NCBI RefSeq assembly: GCF_003048905.1
Contig: NZ_PIRO01000001.1
Location: 248,001 to 312,000, forward strand
Length of the DNA: 64,000 nucleotides
Direction of reading: 5' to 3'
DNA from: Campylobacter concisus
GTDB taxonomy: Bacteria > Campylobacterota > Campylobacteria > Campylobacterales > Campylobacteraceae
Positions 17,114 to 24,100 of this stretch are shown in pieces. The notes beneath the pieces were generated by a model, which was not told where the DNA came from, searched no databases, and saw nothing but the letters and a program-made list of their open reading frames with translations. Numbering within the stretch: position 1 is the first letter of the stretch; the number at the start of each line of letters is the position of its first letter. The position numbers and the translations under genes are program-made.

Positions 17114-18487
17114 TTACTTGGTTACAAATACAAAGCCTATTTCGTCATCTTTTACATCTAGTCTATTCATGATGCCTACACTATTGTGATCAAAAAAAAC
17201 ATCATCAGATAAAATTTTAGGCAAGCTAACTTTTACTTTTATGCCTTTTTGCCAAAGATGAGTCAAAAATTTATCTGTAATGATACTAAAAATTTGAGAA
17301 TATCCACTTAAATAATCATTTGAATCATTGCCTTCAGGCATAAAAATAGAGCAAATTTTATCTAACTTATCTTTTTTTACACCAAATAGCACTCTTGCAT
17401 AAATATCACCATAATACTGAACACAAATACGCAAGTAATCGCACTCATCCTCTATGTCAAGCGCACTAACTTTGGTATCAACACACAAAATTTCTTCTTC
17501 TGCTAACTGTGAGATAATTTTGCTCGCAATTTGCGTCACATAAGATGAAATTTGAGCAACGCTCTTGTTGATATCTACTGGCTCTGCATCAAAGTCTCTT
17601 TTTTTAAGATAAAAAATAGTGTCATCTTTGTAAAAGTCATTTAAATTTTTATAGATAAATATATTTGCATCTTTAAGATACGTTACTAATTCAATAGATA
17701 AATTTGATTCGTTTATGCCACAAAGCGAAATAAATGCACCTGATCTTTTACTAATGCTAGCAAGTTTGATTAGAAATTTTGCGCCTCTTATATTTAAAGC
17801 ACCAGAAATATTTACCCATAAAATAAAAAATTTATATCCGATTTTTAGCATAATGTCATGAGCTGACATATCAAAATCTTCAATAAAATCTGAATCCATA
17901 AAACTTTTTATGGCATAAACAACGACACCATCTTTTATAAAAGTATCTATCTGATTTTGCTTTAATCTCACATGATTTAGCTGTGATACTGCATAACTAT
18001 ATAAATTCTTTTTTTTATTAAACTCGGTCGCATCTCTAGCCTCAACCACATCAAATGAGCGATTTTTGAGATAATTAGCCAAATAGTGCTTATACTGCTC
18101 AGTTGAGTTATAAATGAAAACTTTGTCATTTGCGTTGTTTAGAAATTTATTTAAAAACAAGCTTGCGATATTTTCACTTTCAAACATCGAGATATTTAAA
18201 ATATTCTTAACTGTTTTCATCATCAATTCATAAAAAATTTCATTGTAATCGCAAATCGCAAATACTACGCCAAGCTTTTGTGCTTCTTCGCTTAAATTTT
18301 CAATTATTCTACCAAGCCAAACGGGGCTAAAAAATGTAACATTTTTTAGTGAGAGCAGTATAGCGCTGATGTCGCGCGATGAAATTTGGTTTATATATTT
18401 TTCACTTAATTTTAACGGAACATTCTCTGCTTCCAAAAAACCAAAAGGCCTTATAATTGCCATTGAGCCATTAAAAGTTAATTTCAT
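17114..18487 (-). CDS. Two STAS-like domains fused to a degenerate CheX-like domain
   Basis: A 457-residue cytoplasmic protein with an unusual layout. Residues about 1-110 and 180-290 each look like a STAS-type anti-sigma-antagonist fold (for example SAILLSLKNVTFFSPVWLGR and FFILWVNISGALNIRGAKF). Residues about 305-457 resemble CheX/CheC phosphatases, including the YLRICVQYYGDIYARVLFGV core and the KVSLPKIL strand. Where CheX has its catalytic Glu and Asn (GEIANMI), this protein has SQIFSII (397-403), so phosphatase activity is probably lost. It overlaps the HDOD-like gene by four bases. The domain calls rest on pattern and are tentative. A role in signalling or chemotaxis is inferred. Confidence 0.6.
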   Translation of the reverse strand: MKLTFNGSMAIIRPFGFLEAENVPLKLSEKYINQISSRDISAILLSLKNVTFFSPVWLGRIIENLSEEAQKLGVVFAICDYNEIFYELMMKTVKNILNISMFESENIASLFLNKFLNNANDKVFIYNSTEQYKHYLANYLKNRSFDVVEARDATEFNKKKNLYSYAVSQLNHVRLKQNQIDTFIKDGVVVYAIKSFMDSDFIEDFDMSAHDIMLKIGYKFFILWVNISGALNIRGAKFLIKLASISKRSGAFISLCGINESNLSIELVTYLKDANIFIYKNLNDFYKDDTIFYLKKRDFDAEPVDINKSVAQISSYVTQIASKIISQLAEEEILCVDTKVSALDIEDECDYLRICVQYYGDIYARVLFGVKKDKLDKICSIFMPEGNDSNDYLSGYSQIFSIITDKFLTHLWQKGIKVKVSLPKILSDDVFFDHNSVGIMNRLDVKDDEIGFVFVTK

Positions 18488-19230
18488 TTTTGTAGAGCTT
18501 TTTTAATAAATATAATGGTTTGCATCTCTGGATAAACATTGATATCTAAAATTTTATCAACTCCAAAATCATAAAATTCAGGCCTACTGGACTCATAAGA
18601 GAGCAAAATCTCAAAAAAACAAAGCATCTCTTTATCAATCTTGCTTAATGATTGTTTGTTCATATTCATCGCTTTTAAAAAAATATCCCAAAGACTAAAG
18701 CCATATTTTTTTTGCAAAATTTTATTATAGCTTATGTCAGAATACGAAATAACGTCTGACATACAAGATGGATATTTTGAAAATAAATTCTCACACACTA
18801 TAATACAGGCAATAGAATACGGAGCAAGTGATAAATAACTGTATCGTTTTTCTTTAAAAGAATTTAATACCTTTAGCCAATCTGATAAAATTTTGGCATT
18901 AAGCTCGATCAAATCGACGATTTTAAAATTAAATACCTTATAAATTTTTGGGGATTTTAAAAATATAAAATAAGAAAGCACTATCGCTCTAAAAGTATCA
19001 ATGCCAAGCATATTTGCTATTACTACCAAATCGTCGCCATCATAAGGAATATCAAATTTTGCACGTTTAAAAATGGAGTTAAAATAAGTTTTAAAAGATA
19101 CTATATTTTGTAAAGTAGCAACTGCCTCAGTTACATTACCAGCTAACAAAAAGTGCTCGACCTTTTCAAAAAGAGTTGGCATCTGTAAAACAAAATCAAC
19201 ATTTTTTTCGATCAACTCTTTACTAAGCAT
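18484..19230 (-). CDS. HDOD-like signalling protein
   Basis: A 248-residue, mostly helical protein. The segment IANMLGIDTFRAIVLSYFIF (71-90) matches the HDOD hallmark in which a helix-turn precedes a hydrophobic helix, but the metal-binding His-Asp pair of true HD phosphohydrolases is absent, as expected for HDOD. HDOD proteins act as non-enzymatic regulatory scaffolds in bacterial signalling. It is the first gene of the unit and overlaps the STAS/CheX-like gene by four bases (ATGA). The ribosome site is weak. Confidence 0.55.
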   Translation of the reverse strand: MLSKELIEKNVDFVLQMPTLFEKVEHFLLAGNVTEAVATLQNIVSFKTYFNSIFKRAKFDIPYDGDDLVVIANMLGIDTFRAIVLSYFIFLKSPKIYKVFNFKIVDLIELNAKILSDWLKVLNSFKEKRYSYLSLAPYSIACIIVCENLFSKYPSCMSDVISYSDISYNKILQKKYGFSLWDIFLKAMNMNKQSLSKIDKEMLCFFEILLSYESSRPEFYDFGVDKILDINVYPEMQTIIFIKKALQK

Positions 19231-19271
19231 TTTGTATCACTCAAGATTTCTAAATATTTTTGCTATTTATA

Positions 19272-19277
19272 ATTATA
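19272..19277 (-). promoter_or_regulatory. Candidate -10 element of the HDOD-like unit
   Basis: A perfect TATAAT on the minus strand lies 42 bases before the ATG at 19230, in the AT-rich divergent region shared with rpmB. Confidence 0.5.
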
Positions 19278-19366
19278 GGCAAAGGTGTTATTTTATCTAG
19301 ATTATTAATAAAAATCAATTCTTTTAAAAAAGAATCTATTTAAGCATTACTTTTGTTTGTTTTAGA

Positions 19367-19372
19367 TAAAAT
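19367..19372 (+). promoter_or_regulatory. rpmB: Candidate -10 element of rpmB
   Basis: TTAGATAAAATCAGC places TAAAAT about 31 bases before the rpmB ATG. It is divergent from the HDOD-like promoter about 90 bases away. Confidence 0.5.
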
Positions 19373-19403
19373 CAGCAGAAATTTTTGTTTATAAGGAAAA
19401 AAA

Positions 19404-19595
19404 ATGTCAAAAAGATGTGCGATAACAGGCAAAGGACCGATGATAGGCAACAATGTGAGCCACGCTAACAATAAAACTAAAAGAAGATTCTTACCAAATC
19501 TTAGAACGATTCGCGTTACACTAGAAGATGGTACTACAAGAAAGATAAAAGTTGCTGCTTCTACTCTAAGAACGATGAAAAAACAATCAAACTAA
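19404..19595 (+). CDS. rpmB: 50S ribosomal protein L28
   Basis: The 63-residue L28 starts [20 protein letters not shown] and contains [17 protein letters not shown], the family signature. TAAGGAAA precedes the ATG. The K+ channel gene follows after 23 bases on the same strand and may be read from the same promoter. Confidence 0.97.
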   Translation: MSKRCAITGKGPMIGNNVSHANNKTKRRFLPNLRTIRVTLEDGTTRKIKVAASTLRTMKKQSN

Positions 19596-19618
19596 GAATA
19601 TAAAATGAAGAGGAATTT

Positions 19619-20749
19619 ATGTCTTTTCTCTCAAGACTTTTAAAATTCCTCAACTGGTCAAACTCTACAAAACCAGAAATAAGCCTAGATACTGAGCTTT
19701 ACGAACAATTAAAACCTTTTAGATTTCCACTAATCTCAGTCGTATTACTGTTACTTTTTGGAACATTAGGTTATGTCTTAATAGATAATTTCTCGCTAAT
19801 AGATGCCTTTTACCAAGCTGGCATGACTTTTACAACAGTTGGTTTTACCGAAGTTGCTCCAATAACTCCAAAGGGCAGAATTTTTACTATCACGTTTATA
19901 CTTATTGGTTTTATTATATTTACACTATCGATTGGTATTGTGGTTGAGGTTTTAAAAAGAGGCACATTAATTAGCATTTTAAAGGAACGACGCATGCTTT
20001 ATAGGATCGCAAGACTAAAAAATCACTTCGTTATTTGTTATCACAATCTATACACAATCGAACTTAGTGCTCAATTTCGCGAAAATCATATACCTTTTGT
20101 AGTGGTCGATGATAGAGAAGATATTGCAGAGCTAGCTCAAATTTATAAATATCCATATTTCATAAAAGCTCAGCCACACACGCAAATTGCCTTTTTAAAA
20201 ACACATCTATCAAGTGCAAAAGGACTTATAACTCTTAGCTCAAATATTGCTGATAACATCGCCCTTATAGCATCTGTAAGACTTTATGAAAAAGAGATAG
20301 GCCGCAGAAAGCCTTATCATATCATTACAAATGCAGAGACAGAAGACGATACGCAAAGATTAAAAAAATTAGGCGCTGACAATGTGGTAAGCCCATCTCG
20401 CTTAGTCGCGCAGCGGTTAAGTGCCATGAGCGTAAGGCCGGATATGGAAAATTTATTAGAGCAGTTTTTGTATACAAAAAATTCACCTATCGATATAGAA
20501 GAAATTCTTGTGCCTGATTACTCTTGGATAAGATTCAAAAGATTAAAAGAGACTCATCTACGAAACATAACAAATGCAGATATAGTGGGCATTAGAGATA
20601 TAAATAATAATTTTGTACCAATGCCAAATGGTGACACATTAGTAGGAACAGGATCAAAGCTTCTAGTCATCGGTACCGTTGATGGAATACGTCTAACCAA
20701 GCGTGTTGTAAAAAGCAAACACAAACCTGAAGAATTTAAATACGTATAA
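19619..20749 (+). CDS. Two-span K+ channel with cytosolic RCK/TrkA domains
   Basis: A 376-residue potassium channel. Two membrane spans (about 38-55 and 85-110) flank a pore helix and filter TTVGFTEV (about 71-78). A TrkA-N/RCK domain with Rossmann-like strands (NHFVICYHNLYTIELSAQF) and a TrkA-C domain near the end (GDTLVGTGSKLLVIGT) follow. The design resembles MthK and the H. pylori KchA channel. The filter has Phe instead of Tyr and Thr instead of the last Gly of TVGYG, so selectivity may differ. The RCK glycine motif is degenerate (CYHNLY rather than GxGxxG), so nucleotide binding is uncertain. Confidence 0.88.
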   Translation: MSFLSRLLKFLNWSNSTKPEISLDTELYEQLKPFRFPLISVVLLLLFGTLGYVLIDNFSLIDAFYQAGMTFTTVGFTEVAPITPKGRIFTITFILIGFIIFTLSIGIVVEVLKRGTLISILKERRMLYRIARLKNHFVICYHNLYTIELSAQFRENHIPFVVVDDREDIAELAQIYKYPYFIKAQPHTQIAFLKTHLSSAKGLITLSSNIADNIALIASVRLYEKEIGRRKPYHIITNAETEDDTQRLKKLGADNVVSPSRLVAQRLSAMSVRPDMENLLEQFLYTKNSPIDIEEILVPDYSWIRFKRLKETHLRNITNADIVGIRDINNNFVPMPNGDTLVGTGSKLLVIGTVDGIRLTKRVVKSKHKPEEFKYV

Positions 20750-20833
20750 AATAAATTTTTCTACTTGCTCTTTTTAAAAATTTAAGCAATGGCTTGGCAC
20801 CTTTTTTATATCCAATCATTTACAAAGTCTTGA

Positions 20834-20839
20834 TAAAAT
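20834..20839 (+). promoter_or_regulatory. Candidate -10 element of the DUF465 gene
   Basis: CTTGATAAAATTTC places TAAAAT 25 bases before the ATG at 20865, with TATAGGAG as the ribosome site between. Confidence 0.45.
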
Positions 20840-20864
20840 TTCTCAAAATTTTATAGGAGCCGAT

Positions 20865-21065
20865 ATGTTACATGAATATACAGACCTTATAAATGAGCTA
20901 AAGAAAACCGATGCTAGTTTTGCTACTCTTTGCAAAAAACATGATGAGCTAAATAAAAAAATAGACGACAACCTAGCAAAACCATCTGAAATTGATAATT
21001 TAAAGAAAGAGAAGTTAAAACTAAAAGACGAAATTTATGCCCAAATTTTAAAGTATAAAAAGTAA
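20865..21065 (+). CDS. DUF465 (YdcH-like) small coiled-coil protein
   Basis: A 66-residue protein, all helical and highly charged, predicted to form a helical hairpin. FATLCKKHDELNKKID and the KKEKLKLKDEIYAQILKYKK tail fit the DUF465/YdcH family, whose function is not established. A good ribosome site (TAGGAG) and its own promoter and terminator indicate a single-gene transcript. Confidence 0.85.
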   Translation: MLHEYTDLINELKKTDASFATLCKKHDELNKKIDDNLAKPSEIDNLKKEKLKLKDEIYAQILKYKK

Positions 21066-21073
21066 GAATAAAT

Positions 21074-21098
21074 TTATCTAATCTTTAAGATTAGATAA
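21074..21098. terminator. Bidirectional terminator hairpin
   Basis: A near-perfect palindrome (TTATCTAATC, loop TTTAA, GATTAGATAA) lies between the converging DUF465 gene and cysE; the first part of the right arm overlaps the last codons of cysE. It is the only hairpin in the 25-base gap. Confidence 0.6.
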
Positions 21099-21642
21099 TA
21101 AACTCTGGTTCAAATTTTGTCCCATTTACTCGAACTATTCTCGCTGGTATACCAACGACTGTCGCGTTTGCTGGGACATTTTTTAACACGACTGAGTTTG
21201 CGCCGATCTTAGCATTTTCACCAATCGTTATGGCACCTAGTATCTTTGAGCCAGCTGCGATAGTCACACCATTTTTTACAGTTGGGTGTCTTTTGCCACA
21301 CTCTTTTCCAGTGCCTCCAAGTGTTACTTGATGATACATCATTACATCATCGCCTATCTCAGCTGTCTCACCGATAACCACACCCATGCCATGATCTATG
21401 AAAAATCTCCTACCGATCTTTGCGCCAGGGTGGATCTCAATGCCTGTTAAAAATCTTGCAATTTGTGAGATGAGTCTAGCTAGAAAAAAACGTTCTTTTT
21501 TATATAAAAAATGAGAAATTTTATGAAACAAAACCGCATGAATACCAGGAGTGTTTATAAGTATTGCCAAAAAGCAACACTTATGTACCGATGGGTCTTT
21601 TTCACGAACAGTTTGAACTAGCTCCTTTAGACTCTCCCGCAT
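21091..21642 (-). CDS. cysE: Serine O-acetyltransferase
   Basis: CysE acetylates serine with acetyl-CoA, the first step of cysteine synthesis. The 183-residue protein has a short helical N-terminus and a left-handed beta-helix of hexapeptide repeats: [19 protein letters not shown] with catalytic His and Asp, [20 protein letters not shown], and [13 protein letters not shown]. It is shorter than the 273-residue E. coli enzyme and corresponds to the compact epsilonproteobacterial and Gram-positive type. It sits four bases after cysK and forms an operon with it. Confidence 0.95.
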   Translation of the reverse strand: MRESLKELVQTVREKDPSVHKCCFLAILINTPGIHAVLFHKISHFLYKKERFFLARLISQIARFLTGIEIHPGAKIGRRFFIDHGMGVVIGETAEIGDDVMMYHQVTLGGTGKECGKRHPTVKNGVTIAAGSKILGAITIGENAKIGANSVVLKNVPANATVVGIPARIVRVNGTKFEPEFII

Positions 21643-21646
21643 ATTT

Positions 21647-22552
21647 TTATGCTCCGTAAAGCTCTGTGCTTAAGTATCTTTCGCCATTATCTGGAGCTAT
21701 GAAAAGTACTTTTTTGCCAGCGCCAAGTCTTTTAGCTACTCTTTTTGCAGCCACGTAAGCAGCACCACCACTTATGCCTATCATGAGTCCATCACTTTTT
21801 GCAATTGCTCTAGCTGCGTTTAGTGCGTCATCGTTGCTTACTTTTTCTACCTCGCTAACTAAGTTCATATTCATAGTATTTGGTAAAAATCCGGCTCCAA
21901 TGCCTTGAATTTTATGCGGTCCTGGGTTGCCACCACTTAAAACTGGCGATGCTTCAGGCTCTACTGCAATGATCTTAGTATCATAGCCTTTTTCTTTTAA
22001 AATTTTTGCTACGCCACTTATTGTACCACCTGTGCCAACGCCAGCTACAAATGCATCAAGCTTACTAAAATCAGCCACAATTTCAGCTGCTGTTGTTAGT
22101 TCGTGAGCTTGTGGGTTATACTTGTTTTCAAACTGGCTTAGCATTACGTGATTTGGCTGTGCTGCTAGCTCTGTAGCTCTTGCGATCGCTGCTTTCATGC
22201 CACCAGACGCTGGAGTAAGCTCAAGTTGTGCGCCATAAGCAGCTACTATTTTGCGTCTTTCGATACTCATGCTCTCTGGCATGCAAAGTATCACTTTAAA
22301 ACCAAGTGCAGCACCGCACATCGCTACACCAATGCCAGTATTTCCGCTCGTTGGCTCAACGATCGTATCGCCATGTTTTAGCGTACCGTCAGCTAGCATT
22401 TTGGTTATCATATTAAATGCGATCCTATCTTTTACAGAGCCACCTGGGTTAAAAAACTCTAATTTTACGTAAATTTCGGCTTCATCAGCACCTGTTTTTA
22501 TCTTTACGATAGGTGTATTACCGATCGTTTTAACGATATTATCGTAAATCAT
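21647..22552 (-). CDS. cysK: Cysteine synthase A (O-acetylserine sulfhydrylase)
   Basis: CysK is the PLP enzyme that condenses O-acetylserine with sulfide. Key motifs are [14 protein letters not shown], where Lys forms the Schiff base, [13 protein letters not shown] for substrate binding, and [15 protein letters not shown] for the PLP phosphate. The ATG at 22552 is preferred over a GTG one codon earlier because the latter leaves no space after AGGAGGA. CysE and CysK of many bacteria form a complex, and their adjacency fits this. Confidence 0.96.
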   Translation of the reverse strand: MIYDNIVKTIGNTPIVKIKTGADEAEIYVKLEFFNPGGSVKDRIAFNMITKMLADGTLKHGDTIVEPTSGNTGIGVAMCGAALGFKVILCMPESMSIERRKIVAAYGAQLELTPASGGMKAAIARATELAAQPNHVMLSQFENKYNPQAHELTTAAEIVADFSKLDAFVAGVGTGGTISGVAKILKEKGYDTKIIAVEPEASPVLSGGNPGPHKIQGIGAGFLPNTMNMNLVSEVEKVSNDDALNAARAIAKSDGLMIGISGGAAYVAAKRVAKRLGAGKKVLFIAPDNGERYLSTELYGA

Positions 22553-22670
22553 CACTCCTCCTAAATTAAATAAGATAAATTTTGTGTAAATTTAGCACAG
22601 AATTTTAAAATAGATTATAAAAAGCCCCAATCTTTGGCAAATTTATAAAGAGTTGTTACATATTAGTAGT

Positions 22671-23339
22671 TTAATTTTTAATGCTACTTAATATTTTTTG
22701 ACCATTTTGGCTTAAAATTTTACCTTTGAAATTCTCTTTACAAAACTCCAAAATAAGAGCGTGATAGAGTTTTAAAATTTCAACCTCATCAAATTTTGAG
22801 CTATCAAGAATTTTATAAATTTCATCATAATCAAGCGAGCTAAACCACTCAGCAGCCTCGTCGTAGCTCTCAAAAGTATAGTCAAAATACGCCATTATCC
22901 TAAGTGCATAAGCATCAACGACCATATAAGGCTTACCGCAAGCATAAGCAAGTATTGCATCACAAGTCTCGGCTCCAACGCCTTTTACGCTTATGAGCCA
23001 CTCACGGCTGATATTTTCTTTAAAATTTTCAAAGCTCTCGAATTCATTTTTTATAGCTAGGCAGAGCATTTTTAGCCGTTTTGCCTTTGTGTTGTAAAAG
23101 CCACTTGGCTTTATGAGCGTAGCAAGCTCGCTGTTTTCAAGCTCGCAAATACCTTGTAGGCTATCTTTGTTTGCTTTTTTTAGATTATCTAGCGCTTTTT
23201 CTACGTTTTTCCAGTTTGTATTTTGCACTAAAATAGCACCCAAAACAACCTCAAAAGTGCCCTCACCTGGCCATTTTAGCTCATCAAAATTTTTGTTTTT
23301 GTGATTAAACAAGGTTAAAAATAGATCGGTTGAAGTCAT
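22671..23339 (-). CDS. MagIII-type 3-methyladenine DNA glycosylase
   Basis: A 222-residue helix-hairpin-helix DNA glycosylase. The HhH motif and catalytic Asp lie in VKGVGAETCDAILAYA...YMVVDAYALR (about 118-146). The four C-terminal cysteines of the endonuclease III iron-sulfur cluster are absent, and the length matches H. pylori MagIII (about 218 residues), so it is more likely an alkylbase glycosylase than Nth. It removes methylated purines in base excision repair. It overlaps the upstream DUF815 gene by four bases and follows mfd, forming a small repair-linked cluster. Confidence 0.82.
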   Translation of the reverse strand: MTSTDLFLTLFNHKNKNFDELKWPGEGTFEVVLGAILVQNTNWKNVEKALDNLKKANKDSLQGICELENSELATLIKPSGFYNTKAKRLKMLCLAIKNEFESFENFKENISREWLISVKGVGAETCDAILAYACGKPYMVVDAYALRIMAYFDYTFESYDEAAEWFSSLDYDEIYKILDSSKFDEVEILKLYHALILEFCKENFKGKILSQNGQKILSSIKN

Positions 23340-24100
23340 TTTAAATTTTCTTTAAAAGTAAGATAAAACTGCTTTGCTGTCCTACCACTTCTGCTAGCTC
23401 TTAGCGTGGCGAAATTTTTAGCAAGTGTGTAAAGCTCATCTTTGTCGCCTATGTAATCCTTAAAGTAAAAATCAACCATTTTTAGATACTCGTCGTAGTT
23501 GCCTTGATAAAAGCTGATCCAAAGGCCAAAGCGATCTGAGAGAGAAATTTTCTCCTGAGCTGCGTCGCTGTAGTGGATTTCGCCGTCAATTAGCTCTGAG
23601 TTTTCATTCTCACTTTTAAACTCGCTTATTAGATGTCTGCGGTTTGATGTGGCGTACAAAAGCACGTTTTTTGGCGGCTTTTGTATAGAGCCGTCCATTA
23701 TAGGCTTTAGAAATTTATACTCATTGCTGCCATTTTCAAAGCTTAGATCATCACAAAAAATGATAAATTTAAACTCACTCTTTCTGATCTCATCGATGAT
23801 ATCACCAAGGTATTTTAGATCCTCGCAGCCGATCTCAATGATGCGAAGCCCAGCTTTATAAAATTTAGTAAAAACAGCCCTTACAAGGCTTGACTTGCCA
23901 CATCCTCTCTCACCCCAAAGAAGCACGTGATTTGCATCCTTACCTTCTATAAAATTTAGAGTATTTTTCAGCAAAATTTCTTTTTGTTTCTCTAGCCCAT
24001 AAAGCGAGTCGATATCGACAAAATCGATATCCTCAACCGGCTTTAACATCCCTTTTGTACTTTTATAAATCGCTGCGTACTTCACACCCCAATCTATCAC
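23336..24100 (-). CDS. DUF815-family AAA-type ATPase
   Basis: A 254-residue ATP-binding protein. The Walker A motif LLWGERGCGKSSLVRA (about 59-74) and a Walker B-like FIIFCDDLSF (about 112-121) match the DUF815 family of uncharacterised AAA proteins. YATSNRRHLISE looks like a sensor 1 region. It overlaps both mfd and the glycosylase gene by four bases, so it is translationally coupled to two DNA-repair genes. Its function is unknown. Confidence 0.88.
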   Translation of the reverse strand: MIDWGVKYAAIYKSTKGMLKPVEDIDFVDIDSLYGLEKQKEILLKNTLNFIEGKDANHVLLWGERGCGKSSLVRAVFTKFYKAGLRIIEIGCEDLKYLGDIIDEIRKSEFKFIIFCDDLSFENGSNEYKFLKPIMDGSIQKPPKNVLLYATSNRRHLISEFKSENENSELIDGEIHYSDAAQEKISLSDRFGLWISFYQGNYDEYLKMVDFYFKDYIGDKDELYTLAKNFATLRASRSGRTAKQFYLTFKENLK

